In this document: positions 47,233-56,614 of the stretch, piece by piece
Numbering within the stretch: the first letter of the stretch is position 1
Layout of the letters: every line of letters starts with the position of its first letter
The notes under the pieces: model-generated
Seen by the model: the letters and a program-made list of their open reading frames with translations, nothing else
What the model was told of the DNA's origin: nothing
Databases searched by the model: none
Position numbers and translations under genes: made by a program
Assembly: GCA_035686365.1 (NCBI GenBank)
Contig: DASRZM010000119.1
Location: 4,661-68,660, forward strand
DNA from: DASRZM01 sp035686365
Lineage (GTDB): Bacteria; Pseudomonadota; Gammaproteobacteria; Xanthomonadales; Xanthomonadaceae
DNA: 64,000 nucleotides
Direction: 5' to 3'

Positions 47233-47329
47233 AAGTGCTCCCTAGGCCCCCATCGCGATTTCTGGCATCCTGCGGGCCGTCGGGCGCACACCGTGCCGGT
47301 GGCGTCGGAACTGCCGACCCCTATCCGCG

Positions 47330-49933
47330 ATGACTCCAGGTTCGTCCGCTCCCGCCGCCGCCAGCGGCCGCTGGATCGTGCTCAAGTTCGGCGGTACCAG
47401 CGTGTCGCAACGTGCCCGCTGGGACGGCATCCGTGCCATCGCGGCTGCGCGCCGCGACGACGGACTGCGTGTGCTCATCGTGGTCTCGGCGCTGACCGGC
47501 GTGACCAACGCCCTGCAGGCGCTTGCCGAAGGCGACGGTGCCGCCGGCCCGGTGCTGGCGGAACTGGCGCAGCGCCACCGGGCATTCGCCGCCGAGCTCG
47601 GCCTGGACGCCGACGCGGTGATCGGCGGCCGGCTGGCCGCGTTGGAGGCCCTGGCAGTGGATCCGCGGGCGCGCGCGCGTACGCTGCCATGGCAGGCCGA
47701 GCTGCTCGCGCAGGGTGAGCTGCTTTCCAGCGCGCTGGGCGCGGCCTGGCTGAGCGTCGGCGGCATCGCCACCACCTGGTGCGACGCCCGCGGGTTCCTG
47801 TCGGCACGGCGCCTTCCGCACCACAGCGAATGGGCCACCCGGCTCTCGGCCGTGTGCGAGACGCCGGCCGATCCGGCCTGGCAGGCGCGATTCGCGGAGC
47901 AGGGGCAGGTGGTGATCACCCAGGGCTTCGTCGCCCGCAGCGAAGACGGCAGTACCGTGGTGCTGGGCCGCGGCGGCTCGGACACGTCGGCGGCCTATTT
48001 CGGCGCTTTGCTCGATGCCGTACGCGTGGAAATCTGGACCGACGTCCCGGGCATGTTCAGCGCCAACCCGCGGCAGGTGCCCGATGCCCGGCTGCTGACA
48101 GGGCTGGACTACGACGAGGCGCAGGAGATCGCGACCACCGGGGCGCGGGTGCTGCATCCGCGCAGCATCGCGCCGTGCCGCGAGGCGCGCGTGCCGATCC
48201 AGATCCGCGACAGCGCGCATCCGCAGCTGCCCGGTACCACCATCGGTGCGCTGGCGCGCACCGTTCCCGGGGTCAAGGCGATCAGTACCCGCCGCGGCAT
48301 CGTGCTGGTGTCGATGGAGACCGTGGGCATGTGGCAGCAGGTCGGGTTCCTGGCCGACGTGTTCGAGCAGTTCAAGCGCCATGGCCTGTCGGTGGACCTG
48401 ATCGGATCGAGCGAGACCAACGTGACCGTCTCGCTGGATCCGAGCGACAACCTGGTCAGCTCCAACGTGCTCGAGGCACTGTGCACGGACCTTGCGCGCG
48501 TGTGCCGGGTCAAGGTGATCGCCCCGTGCAGTGCGGTGACGCTGGTGGGTCGCGGGATGCGCTCGCTGCTGCACCGGCTCACCGACGTGATGGCCGAGTT
48601 CGGCCGCGAGCGCGTGCACCTGATCTCGCAGTCGTCCAACGACCTGAACCTGACCTTCGTGGTCGACCAGGACCTGGGCGAGGGCATGCTGCCGCGCCTG
48701 CACGAGCTGCTGATCCACGCCGGCGCGATGCCCGTGCAGGACAAGGACGTGTTCGGGCCGAGCTGGCGGCGACTGGCGGACGCCGCGGCAGCCGCGCCTC
48801 CGGCCTGGTGGCGCGCGCGGCGGGAGCGGCTGCTGGAACTGGCGGCACGCGGCACCCCGCGCTACGTCTACGACCTCGACACCGTGCGTGCGCGGGCGCG
48901 CGCACTCAAGGCCGTGGCAGCGCTCGACGCCCGCCTGTATGCACTCAAGGCCAATGCGCACCCGGCGATCCTGCGGGTACTCGAGGCCGAGGGATTCGGG
49001 TTCGAATGCGTTTCCCGGGGCGAGCTCGAACACGTGTTCGCCACGCTGCCCGGGCTCGATCCGGCAAGGGTGCTGTTCACGCCGAGCTTTGCACCGCGCA
49101 GCGAATACGAACGCGCCTTCGCGCTGGGCGTGCACGTCACGCTGGACAGCATCTGGCCGCTGCAGCAGTGGCCGGAACTGCTGCGCGGGCGCAGCGTGTT
49201 CCTGCGACTGGACCCGGGCTTCGGTCGTGGCCACCACGAAAAGGTGCGCACCGGCGGGCAGGGCGCGAAGTTCGGGCTGCAGGCTGCCGACCTTCCGGGC
49301 TTCCTGTCGCTGGCCCGCGCCAACGATGTGCTGGTGCATGGACTGCACGCCCACCTGGGCAGCGGCATCCTGGATCCGGCCCACTGGCGCGAGGTGCTGC
49401 TGCAGCTGGCCAGCATCGCCGAGCAGGTGGGCACGGTCTCGGTGCTGGACCTGGGCGGTGGTATCGGCGTCCCCGGCGACCCCGAACAACCGCCGTTCGA
49501 CGTCGCGGGGCTGGGCCGTCACCTGGACGAACTCAGGCAGGCGTACCCCGGCTACGCGCTGTGGCTTGAGCCTGGCCGCTTCCTGGTCGCCGAGGCCGGC
49601 GTGCTGCTGGCCCGCGTGACGCAGGTCGCGCGCAAGGGAGAGACCGTGCGTGTAGGCATCGATGCGGGCATGCATACGCTGCTGCGGCCGGCGCTGTACA
49701 ACGCCTGGCACGAGATCGTGGACCTGGACCGGCTCGATGCGCCACAGGCGGGCGTGTACGACATCGTAGGGCCGATCTGCGAGAGTGGAGACGTTCTGGG
49801 GTTTCGCCGCGGCCTGCCCGAGCCGGGGGAGGGCGATGTCATCCTGGTGGCCAACGTCGGCGCCTATGGCGCGGTGATGGCATCGGGCTACAACCGCCGG
49901 GCGCTGCCCGAGGAGGACGTCATCGATGGCTGA
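47330..49933 (+). CDS. lysA: Bifunctional aspartate kinase / diaminopimelate decarboxylase (LysC-LysA fusion)
   Basis: 867 residues. Residues 1 to about 455 are aspartokinase: WIVLKFGGTSVS (12-23), SALTGVTNALQAL, LGRGGSDTSAA and WTDVPGMFSANPRQ, with ACT-like regulatory segments (VSMETVGMWQQVGFLAD, SQSSNDLNLTFVVDQD). Residues from about 490 are PLP decarboxylase: the PLP Lys540 in YALKANAHP, GLHAHLGSG, CESGDVLG and GAYGAVMASGYN. The fusion joins the first and last steps from aspartate to lysine. The end overlaps murL by 8 bp. This fusion is known from Xanthomonas. Confidence 0.95.
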   Translation: MTPGSSAPAAASGRWIVLKFGGTSVSQRARWDGIRAIAAARRDDGLRVLIVVSALTGVTNALQALAEGDGAAGPVLAELAQRHRAFAAELGLDADAVIGGRLAALEALAVDPRARARTLPWQAELLAQGELLSSALGAAWLSVGGIATTWCDARGFLSARRLPHHSEWATRLSAVCETPADPAWQARFAEQGQVVITQGFVARSEDGSTVVLGRGGSDTSAAYFGALLDAVRVEIWTDVPGMFSANPRQVPDARLLTGLDYDEAQEIATTGARVLHPRSIAPCREARVPIQIRDSAHPQLPGTTIGALARTVPGVKAISTRRGIVLVSMETVGMWQQVGFLADVFEQFKRHGLSVDLIGSSETNVTVSLDPSDNLVSSNVLEALCTDLARVCRVKVIAPCSAVTLVGRGMRSLLHRLTDVMAEFGRERVHLISQSSNDLNLTFVVDQDLGEGMLPRLHELLIHAGAMPVQDKDVFGPSWRRLADAAAAAPPAWWRARRERLLELAARGTPRYVYDLDTVRARARALKAVAALDARLYALKANAHPAILRVLEAEGFGFECVSRGELEHVFATLPGLDPARVLFTPSFAPRSEYERAFALGVHVTLDSIWPLQQWPELLRGRSVFLRLDPGFGRGHHEKVRTGGQGAKFGLQAADLPGFLSLARANDVLVHGLHAHLGSGILDPAHWREVLLQLASIAEQVGTVSVLDLGGGIGVPGDPEQPPFDVAGLGRHLDELRQAYPGYALWLEPGRFLVAEAGVLLARVTQVARKGETVRVGIDAGMHTLLRPALYNAWHEIVDLDRLDAPQAGVYDIVGPICESGDVLGFRRGLPEPGEGDVILVANVGAYGAVMASGYNRRALPEEDVIDG

Positions 49934-51290
49934 GGGCAGCTTCCGCCGCGATGCCGTCCAGGCTTTCCGCTTCGTGCGCTACGGGCTGGAACCGGCCACC
50001 GGTGAAATCGGGCTGGTGTATGCCTTCGACGACGGGCCCGAGCTGGTCGAGCGGCTGGTCGTGCCCGGTGCACCGTTCGCGGCCGAGGCTGCCGGTGGCG
50101 TTGCCGTGGATCGGGCGCTGCGACTGCTGCACCTGATCGCAGGAGTGAGCTACTACAAGGCCGCGGTGCCACCGCGCATCGAAGTCGCCGACGGTCCGCT
50201 CGATGCGCCGACCGCCGCGCTGCTGACGATGATCTACGAGAACGGCCTGGCCGAGTTCGCCTACCGCAACGGCCTGGACCTGCATGGCCGCATCCGTTTC
50301 CCCCACGATGCGCGTGCGCCGGCCCCGGTCACCGTGCCGGGGACGGGCGATCGCGCCCTGGTCGCCATCGGCGGCGGCAAGGATTCGCTGGTCAGCATCG
50401 AGGCGCTGCGTGCGGCCGGGGTCGGGCAGACCGTGGCCTGGATCGGCGGCTCGCAGCTGATCGCCGCGTGCGCCGCCCGCACCGGCCTGCCGTCGCTGAA
50501 TGTCTCCCGCGCACTGGCGCCGGAGCTGTTCGAATACAACCGCCAGGGCGCCTGGAACGGCCACATTCCGGTCACGGCGATCAATTCCGCCGTGCTGGTG
50601 GTCACCGCGCTGCTGACCGGGCACGGCCAGGTGGTGTTCTCCAACGAGCGCTCGGCCAGCTACGGCAGCACGATCGCCGGAACCGGCGAGGTCAACCACC
50701 AGTGGAGCAAGGGCTGGGAGTTCGAACACGCCTTCGGTGGGTACCTGCACGAGCACGTGACCGGCGACCTGGCCTACTACTCGCTGCTGCGGCCGCTCTC
50801 GGAGCTGGGCGTGGCCCGGCGCTTTGCCGCCATCGACGGGTACGACGCCCATTTCTCCAGTTGCAACCGCAACTTCCACATCCTGGGCGAACGTCCCGCC
50901 AGCCGCTGGTGCGGGCAGTGCCCCAAGTGCCGCTTCGTATTCCTGGCCCTGGCGCCGTTCATGCCCAAGCCGCGGCTGCTGGCGATCTTCGGGCGCAACC
51001 TGCTGGACGATCCGGCCCAGGCTCCGGGTTACGATGCGCTGATGGAGTTCCGCGACCACAAGCCGTTCGAATGCGTCGGCGAGGCCCGCGAGTCGCGTGC
51101 CGCCTTCGCCACGCTCGCCGCGCGGCCGGAATGGCGCGAGGATGCACTGGTGCAGCGCTTCGCGCGCGAAATCGCGCCGCAGGTCGACGCCGGCGACCTG
51201 GCCCTGCAGCCGCTGCTGGAGCCGGACCGGATACACCGTATCCCGGGAACCGTGCTGGAGCGACTGGGTGAAGATTTCCGAGCTCGCTGA
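49926..51290 (+). CDS. murL: UDP-MurNAc-L-Ala-L-Glu epimerase MurL
   Basis: 454 residues. It has a PP-loop-like ATP site IGGGKDS (148-154), VVFSNERSASYGST, HAFGGYLHEHV and a CxxCxxC cluster, Cys329/332/335 in RWCGQCPKCRF. The family epimerises the terminal L-Glu of UDP-MurNAc-L-Ala-L-Glu to D-Glu, using ATP, as described in Xanthomonas oryzae. It overlaps the lysC/lysA end by 8 bp and murD2 by 23 bp, so translation is coupled. Function is assigned by family and by the murD2 partner. Confidence 0.9.
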   Translation: MAEGSFRRDAVQAFRFVRYGLEPATGEIGLVYAFDDGPELVERLVVPGAPFAAEAAGGVAVDRALRLLHLIAGVSYYKAAVPPRIEVADGPLDAPTAALLTMIYENGLAEFAYRNGLDLHGRIRFPHDARAPAPVTVPGTGDRALVAIGGGKDSLVSIEALRAAGVGQTVAWIGGSQLIAACAARTGLPSLNVSRALAPELFEYNRQGAWNGHIPVTAINSAVLVVTALLTGHGQVVFSNERSASYGSTIAGTGEVNHQWSKGWEFEHAFGGYLHEHVTGDLAYYSLLRPLSELGVARRFAAIDGYDAHFSSCNRNFHILGERPASRWCGQCPKCRFVFLALAPFMPKPRLLAIFGRNLLDDPAQAPGYDALMEFRDHKPFECVGEARESRAAFATLAARPEWREDALVQRFAREIAPQVDAGDLALQPLLEPDRIHRIPGTVLERLGEDFRAR

Positions 51291-52647
51291 CCGCCGCGTC
51301 GCGATCTGGGGCTATGGCCGCGAGGGCCGGGCGGCGTTGGCGGCGCTGCGCTGGCGGCTGCCGCGGCAGCCGCTGGCCCTGCTATGCGCCGAGTCCGAGG
51401 CGCAGGACGCACGCATGCTGGAGGATCCGCAGCTGCTGATCGTGACCGGCGAGCCGACCCCGGAGGCGCTGCGCGAGTTCGAGGTGGTGATCAAGTCCCC
51501 GGGCATCAGTCCCTATCTCGAGCCCGCGGCCTCGGCCATCGCCGCCGGGGTGCGCTTCACATCCGGCACGGCGCTGTGGTTCGCCGAGCACCCCGAAGCG
51601 CTGACCATCTGCGTGACCGGGACCAAGGGCAAGAGCACGACCTGTGCGCTGATCGCGCACCTGCTGCGCGCAGGCGGACATCGCACCGCGCTGGCCGGCA
51701 ACATCGGTCTGCCGGTGCTGGACCTGCTCGAGATCGAGCCGCCACCCGACTACTGGGTGATCGAGCTGTCCAGCTACCAGACCCGGGAAGCCGGCTTCGC
51801 CGACGTCGCCGTAGTGTTGAACCTGTTCCCCGAGCATCTGGACTGGCACGGATCCGAAGCGCGCTACGTCAACGACAAGCTGGCGCTGATCCGCGAGGGT
51901 TCGCCCGATCGCATCGTGCTCAATGCCGCCGACGCGCGGCTGGCGGCGCTGCCCCTGCCCGGTGCCGACGTGCGCTGGTTCTCCAATGCCGATGGCTGGC
52001 ACCCCAGTGGGGGCACGCTGATGCGCGGGGCCGAGCCGGTTCTGGATCTGGGCGAGCTGCCGCTGCCGGGCACCCACAACCACCGCAACCTGTGTGCTGC
52101 GCTGACGGCGATCGAGGCGCTGGAACTGGATGCGAGCGCGCTGGCCCCGGCCGCCAAGGCGTTCCAGCCGCTGCCGCACCGGCTGCAGTCGCTGGGCGTG
52201 CGCGAGGGCATCGAGTACGTCAACGATTCCATCAGCACCACGCCGCAGGCCGCCGTGGCGGCGCTGGAGTGCTATGCCAACCGCCGCGTGGCGATCATCG
52301 TGGGGGGCTACGACCGCGGGCTGGACTGGTCGGTGTTCGAGGAGCACGTGGCGGTCTCGCCGCCGCATGCAGTGCTGGCCCAGGGGCAGAACGGTCCGCG
52401 GATCGCCGCCCAGCTCGGTGCCACGGCCCGCAAGGCGCACTTCGAGCTGCGCGACTGCGCCGACCTGGAGCCGGCGGTCCGGTTGGCCGAGAAGATGCTC
52501 GGCGGCAACGGCGTGGTGTTGCTCTCACCCGGTGCCCCGAGCTTTCCGCGCTATCGCGACTACGTCGAACGCGGCAAGCACTTCGCGCGGGTGGCCGGAT
52601 TCGACCCGGCTTCGATCGTCGCCATCCACGGCCTCGGCGTGTCCTGA
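51268..52647 (+). CDS. murD2: UDP-MurNAc-L-alanine--L-glutamate ligase MurD2
   Basis: 459 residues from a GTG with GGAG seven bases upstream. The Mur ligase fold has VAIWGYGREGRAALAAL at the N-terminus, the ATP motif VTGTKGKSTT (116-125), LNLFPEHLDWHG and PGTHNHRNLCAALTA. MurD2 attaches L-Glu instead of D-Glu to UDP-MurNAc-L-Ala. The adjacent MurL then inverts it. The alternative call, a standard MurD, is less likely given the overlap with murL. Glutamate racemase MurI would then be dispensable. Confidence 0.9.
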   Translation: MKISELADRRVAIWGYGREGRAALAALRWRLPRQPLALLCAESEAQDARMLEDPQLLIVTGEPTPEALREFEVVIKSPGISPYLEPAASAIAAGVRFTSGTALWFAEHPEALTICVTGTKGKSTTCALIAHLLRAGGHRTALAGNIGLPVLDLLEIEPPPDYWVIELSSYQTREAGFADVAVVLNLFPEHLDWHGSEARYVNDKLALIREGSPDRIVLNAADARLAALPLPGADVRWFSNADGWHPSGGTLMRGAEPVLDLGELPLPGTHNHRNLCAALTAIEALELDASALAPAAKAFQPLPHRLQSLGVREGIEYVNDSISTTPQAAVAALECYANRRVAIIVGGYDRGLDWSVFEEHVAVSPPHAVLAQGQNGPRIAAQLGATARKAHFELRDCADLEPAVRLAEKMLGGNGVVLLSPGAPSFPRYRDYVERGKHFARVAGFDPASIVAIHGLGVS

Positions 52648-52743
52648 GGCGCCAAGGCACCCTCCCGCCCGGGGACCTCGCCGCCGATTTGAACTTTCAC
52701 GCCGCTCAGGCAGACTGGACGCCCTGCTCCAGCCCTGAGTGCC

Positions 52744-55014
52744 ATGGTCGCAGCACCGCCGCCGCAAGGCCGCGCCCGAGCGTTGTTCGTGATCCTGCCG
52801 CTGCTGCTTGCGTTGGCCGCGACGGCTGTGTTCGCCCAGGACGCGCCGGCGCTGCGCCAGTTCAGTGTGGTCGACTCGGGGCTGCGGGTGGACCAGTTGC
52901 TGGAGGGGCGTTACGACGCCCAGTTCCTTCCGGTCGCGGGCGCACGTGCGAACCTGCGCGCAGGCGGCGAGTACACGCACTGGCTGCGCCTGGACGTGGA
53001 TCGGACCGACGCCCCGCAGGTGCTGGTGCTCGAGCCGGTCCCGGCCGATCGGATCAACGTGTTCGCGGCGGGCCCGGGCGGCCGCTACGCGGAAACCGGC
53101 CTGCGCATGTTCCGGCCTGGCGCCATGGACTGGCCGCTCACGCGCCATGCCGTGCCCCTGGACGCGTCCTCGGGCCAGCCCGTGTACCTGTCGGTGGTCA
53201 CGCGCGTACCGGTGGGTGTCGCGCCCCGGATCCAGGATGCGGAGGCGTTCGCTGGAAGCGACCGCCGCCTTGCCGCCGCGATCGCTGCGGCGCAGGTGCT
53301 GATGCTGGCCGTCGCGCTGTTCCTGGTGGTGCTGTCGGTGGCCGTACGCGATGGTGTCTACGCGCGGTTCGCGGCGCTGGGCTTCGCCTGGCTGCTGCTG
53401 GCCATGGCGGCCGGGGGCCAGCTGTATGCGCTGCCCGGCCTCGCGATCATCGGCTGGTGGGGCGTGCTGGGTCTGGTCGCCCTGGAGCTCGGTGTGGCAG
53501 CGCTGACCCTGTGGTCCATCGAGGGTGCGCTTGCGCTGTCGGGCCGTGATGGCCGCATCCTGCGATTGCTGGCGATCGCGCTCGCCGCGATCGCGGGGTT
53601 CGCCCTGCTGAACCTGCAGACCCTGGCGGTGCCGCTGCGCGTGATTGCGCTCACGGCGCTGGTGGCCGGCCAGCTGATGGCATTGGGCCTGTCGCTGCGC
53701 GCTGCGCTGGGCGGACAGACGCTCGGGCGGGCGCTGGCGCCGGCATTCGCGCTCGCGCTGCTGCTGGCAGCGTCCACCTCGTTCACGACGCTGGCCCGGG
53801 TCGGAGGTCTGGATCCGGGCCCGGCGGCGCTGACCGTCGGTGCCGCCGTGGTCTGCCTGCTGTTCGCCCTGGCACTGCTCGACCGCGTGGCGGACTTGCG
53901 GCGCGAGCGCGACCGCGCCCAGGCGACCGCCCAGCGGGTGGATACGACGCTGCAGGTCGAGGCAAGCCGCCGCGAACTGGTGGAAGGGCTGCAGCAGGTG
54001 ATGCGCTCGGCACCCGCCGGCGACCTGGAATGGATGGCCTTCCGCAAGCTGCTGGCGGCGCTGCGTACTCCGATCCCGCACCGCGCCGCCGCGATCGTCG
54101 CCTACGGATATCACGACCTGGACCTGCTGGTGAGCGAGCCGGGCGAGGACAAGCCGCGCTTCGTCGCATTGCTGGAACAGCGTGGTAGCAATATCAAGGG
54201 CATCTGTCGCGGCCGCACGCCGCTGCAGATCCGCCTGGACCCCCAGTTCGAGGACGCCAACGCCGGCCCGGAGGAGGAACCGCCGCGCGAGTCCCTGGTC
54301 GGCGTCTACGCCGTGATCCCGCTGGGGATCGCCAAGCCCGGGTGGGGCGCGCTGCTGATCGAGCGCGCGAGCGAGGATTTCCAGACCGCGGAAATGCGCA
54401 TGGCTTTCGAACTGGCGCAGATCACGCTGGCGGCGTCCGACCAGGCTGCCAGCCAGGTCGAACTGACCCGGCGCGCCGAGATCGACCCGCTGACCGGGGC
54501 TTTCAACCGGCGTGCAGCCGAGGTGGCGATGGACGAGGCTTTCGCCCGGGCTCTGGACGGTCGCCTTCCGGTGTCGGTACTGGTGCTGGACATCGACCGC
54601 TTCCGCGCGCTCAACGACAAGCATGGCCACGAGATCGGCGACCGCAGCCTGGCGGCGGCGGCCGAATGCATCCGCAAGCTGCTGCAGCCCGGCGACCTGC
54701 TGGCGCGCATGGGCGCCGACGAGTTCGCCGTGATGCTGCCCGGTCGCGCCCTGGACGCCGGCCGCGAGGCGGCCGAGCGCATCGTGGCCGCCATCGCGCA
54801 GCTGCGGGTGCGCGACGAGTCGGCGATCGTGTCCTTCACCGCGAGCGCGGGCGTGGGGTCGCGGGGCGGGGACGAGGAGTCGCCCAAGCACATGCTGGGA
54901 CGGGCCACCCGCGCGATGGAAACTGCGCGCAGCAACGGCGGCAACCGCGTCCAGGGTCAGGGGCCGCGCTTCGGTTCGGCCGGCGAGGAGCCCCCGGACC
55001 CGCTTGTGCTCTGA
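52744..55014 (+). CDS. 7TM-DISM receptor-like protein with GGDEF-type domain (GADEF variant)
   Basis: 756 residues. A signal peptide (about 1-31) is followed by a periplasmic ligand-binding domain (DISMED2-like, about 35-180) and seven membrane helices (about 185-385). A linker with a GAF-like region (about 420-570) precedes the GGDEF domain (about 575-730). RRAEIDPLTGAFNRRA and DIDRFRALNDKHGHEIGD are well kept, but the active-site motif reads GADEF (657-661) instead of GGDEF. It may be a weak or inactive diguanylate cyclase. It lies 6 bp before apt. Confidence 0.88.
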   Translation: MVAAPPPQGRARALFVILPLLLALAATAVFAQDAPALRQFSVVDSGLRVDQLLEGRYDAQFLPVAGARANLRAGGEYTHWLRLDVDRTDAPQVLVLEPVPADRINVFAAGPGGRYAETGLRMFRPGAMDWPLTRHAVPLDASSGQPVYLSVVTRVPVGVAPRIQDAEAFAGSDRRLAAAIAAAQVLMLAVALFLVVLSVAVRDGVYARFAALGFAWLLLAMAAGGQLYALPGLAIIGWWGVLGLVALELGVAALTLWSIEGALALSGRDGRILRLLAIALAAIAGFALLNLQTLAVPLRVIALTALVAGQLMALGLSLRAALGGQTLGRALAPAFALALLLAASTSFTTLARVGGLDPGPAALTVGAAVVCLLFALALLDRVADLRRERDRAQATAQRVDTTLQVEASRRELVEGLQQVMRSAPAGDLEWMAFRKLLAALRTPIPHRAAAIVAYGYHDLDLLVSEPGEDKPRFVALLEQRGSNIKGICRGRTPLQIRLDPQFEDANAGPEEEPPRESLVGVYAVIPLGIAKPGWGALLIERASEDFQTAEMRMAFELAQITLAASDQAASQVELTRRAEIDPLTGAFNRRAAEVAMDEAFARALDGRLPVSVLVLDIDRFRALNDKHGHEIGDRSLAAAAECIRKLLQPGDLLARMGADEFAVMLPGRALDAGREAAERIVAAIAQLRVRDESAIVSFTASAGVGSRGGDEESPKHMLGRATRAMETARSNGGNRVQGQGPRFGSAGEEPPDPLVL

Positions 55015-55020
55015 GCGGGC

Positions 55021-55533
55021 ATGAACCTGCGCGATTACGTCCGCGACGTCGCCGATTTTCCGGAAGCGGGCATCGTGTTCCGCGACGTGATGCCGCTGCT
55101 GGCCGACCCGGTGGCGTTCTCGCACGCATTGGAGCAGCTGGCACACGCGGTGCCGCCCGGCGGCGCCGATCGCATTGCCGCGATCGAGGCCCGCGGGTTC
55201 GTTTTCGGTGCGGCGCTGGCGACCAGGCTGCGCATCGGTCTGGTGCCGATCCGCAAGCCCGGCAAGCTGCCGGCGCCGGTGGTTGGCATCGACTACGCGC
55301 TCGAATACGGCCGCGACCGCCTCGAACTGCCGCGCGAGGTGATGCGGCCGGGCCTGAGGGTGCTGCTGGTCGACGATGTGCTGGCCACCGGCGGCACCTT
55401 GGCCGCGGCGGCGCGGCTGATCCGGCTGTGCGGGTGCGAACCGGTGGCGGCGGGCGTGCTGATCGAGCTCGAGGCGCTGGGCGGGCGTGGAGCACTCGAG
55501 GGGCTGCGGGTGCATGCGGTGCTGCGTTATTGA
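55021..55533 (+). CDS. apt: Adenine phosphoribosyltransferase
   Basis: 170 residues, close to E. coli Apt (183). The PRPP-binding motif is LLVDDVLATGGTLAAAARL. The adenine-pocket region is the N-terminal VADFPEAGIVFRDVMPLL, and AIEARGFVFGAAL follows. It salvages adenine to AMP. It starts 6 bp after the GADEF receptor gene, a tight spacing that suggests co-transcription with it. A single GCGGCCATGGGCCGC hairpin follows it at about 55570-55590. Confidence 0.92.
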   Translation: MNLRDYVRDVADFPEAGIVFRDVMPLLADPVAFSHALEQLAHAVPPGGADRIAAIEARGFVFGAALATRLRIGLVPIRKPGKLPAPVVGIDYALEYGRDRLELPREVMRPGLRVLLVDDVLATGGTLAAAARLIRLCGCEPVAAGVLIELEALGGRGALEGLRVHAVLRY

Positions 55534-55636
55534 ACTCGTCGGGGTGGGGCAGGGTCGAAGGCTGATGAATCGCGGCCATGGGCCGCTCCCACAGGTACGC
55601 GCCCGGTCGGGTGCAGGGGCAGTTGCAGGAGGCGGC

Positions 55637-56305
55637 ATGTTGTCGATTGGAGCCTATGCGCAGCGGCTGCCGCGTCCGGACGAGTCCCTGCCGGGGCGCA
55701 GCGAGCCCATGCCGCTGCGCAATGCGCACCTGGTGCTGGGACGGCCGCTGCGAGGCCCGTTTCCCGGACTGGCGTGCGCGCAGTTCGGGATGGGGTGCTT
55801 CTGGGGCGCGGAGCGCCTGTACTGGACGCTTCCGGGCGTTCATACCACCGCCGTGGGCTACGCCGGCGGCCACACCCCCAATCCGACCTACCGCGAGGTC
55901 TGTTCCGGCCGCACCGGGCATGCCGAGATGGTGCTGGTGGTCTACGACCCCTCGGCGATCGAGTACGCGCGGCTGCTGCAGGTGTTCTGGGAAGGTCACG
56001 ACCCGACCCAGGGCATGCGCCAGGGAAACGACCGTGGCACGCAGTACCGGTCGGCGATCCATTGTCACGACGCCGGACAGCTGGAGCTGGTGCGCGCCAG
56101 CGCGCAGGCGTACGGGCAGCGGCTGACTGCCGCCGGCCAGGGCGCGATCTCGACCGAGATCGTGCATCCGGCGCCGCCGTTCTACTACGCCGAGCAGGAG
56201 CACCAGCAGTACCTGGCGCGGCATCCGGGCGGCTACTGCGGGCTGGGCGGCACCGGCGTGAGCTGTCCGGTCGGGTGGGCGCCAGCGGGCGAAACGGACC
56301 GCTAG
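55637..56305 (+). CDS. msrA: Peptide-methionine (S)-S-oxide reductase MsrA
   Basis: 222 residues from the ATG at 55637 (GGAGGCGGC ribosome-binding site). A 45-residue N-terminal extension resembles that of E. coli MsrA (PADALPGR-type segment, here PDESLPGR). The catalytic Cys54 is in FGMGCFWGAER, followed by VGYAGGHTPNPTY and FWEGHDPTQ. The resolving cysteines are near the C-terminus in GYCGLGGTGVSCP. It repairs oxidised methionines. Confidence 0.95.
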   Translation: MLSIGAYAQRLPRPDESLPGRSEPMPLRNAHLVLGRPLRGPFPGLACAQFGMGCFWGAERLYWTLPGVHTTAVGYAGGHTPNPTYREVCSGRTGHAEMVLVVYDPSAIEYARLLQVFWEGHDPTQGMRQGNDRGTQYRSAIHCHDAGQLELVRASAQAYGQRLTAAGQGAISTEIVHPAPPFYYAEQEHQQYLARHPGGYCGLGGTGVSCPVGWAPAGETDR

Positions 56306-56342
56306 GGAACGTCCGATCAAGTCCATCCTGTACTCGCCGCAC

Positions 56343-56595
56343 CATCGCGTCGATGCCAGGTCCGCTCCGTAGCCCGGCCCGCGAGGCGGTGACGGTTTCC
56401 GGGGCCGCCGCAAGTACATCCCTGTAGGCTGCGGACGCGCCATCCCTGGCGCGTACGCCCCCGGAAACCGTCCCCGCCCCGCGGTCCTCCCGACTTCGTT
56501 TCGTGTGGTCATCGCCCTGTAGGAGCCGGCGTTGCCGGCGATCGGCCCCGCGACAACACCCGGCGAACCCGCGTGGGAGCGGCCCATGGCCGCGA
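56343..56595 (+). repeat. Composite structured repeat, full copy D
   Basis: It has the same architecture as at 26345-26597. The 11-bp near-direct repeats CCCGGCCCGCG (56373-56383) and CCCGCCCCGCG (56473-56483) bound the hairpin core exactly 100 bp apart. The start, CACCATCGCGTCGATGCC, also matches the corresponding flank of the short form at 362-455. It fills most of the 309-bp gap between convergent msrA and the deaminase gene. Confidence 0.88.
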
Positions 56596-56614
56596 TGCCG
56601 GGCGACCAAGGTCC

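Noticed and set aside
47131..47329. Lysine riboswitch or leader peptide upstream of lysC/lysA
   Set aside because: No lysine-riboswitch core elements or Lys-rich short ORF could be recognised. Only a short repeat is visible.
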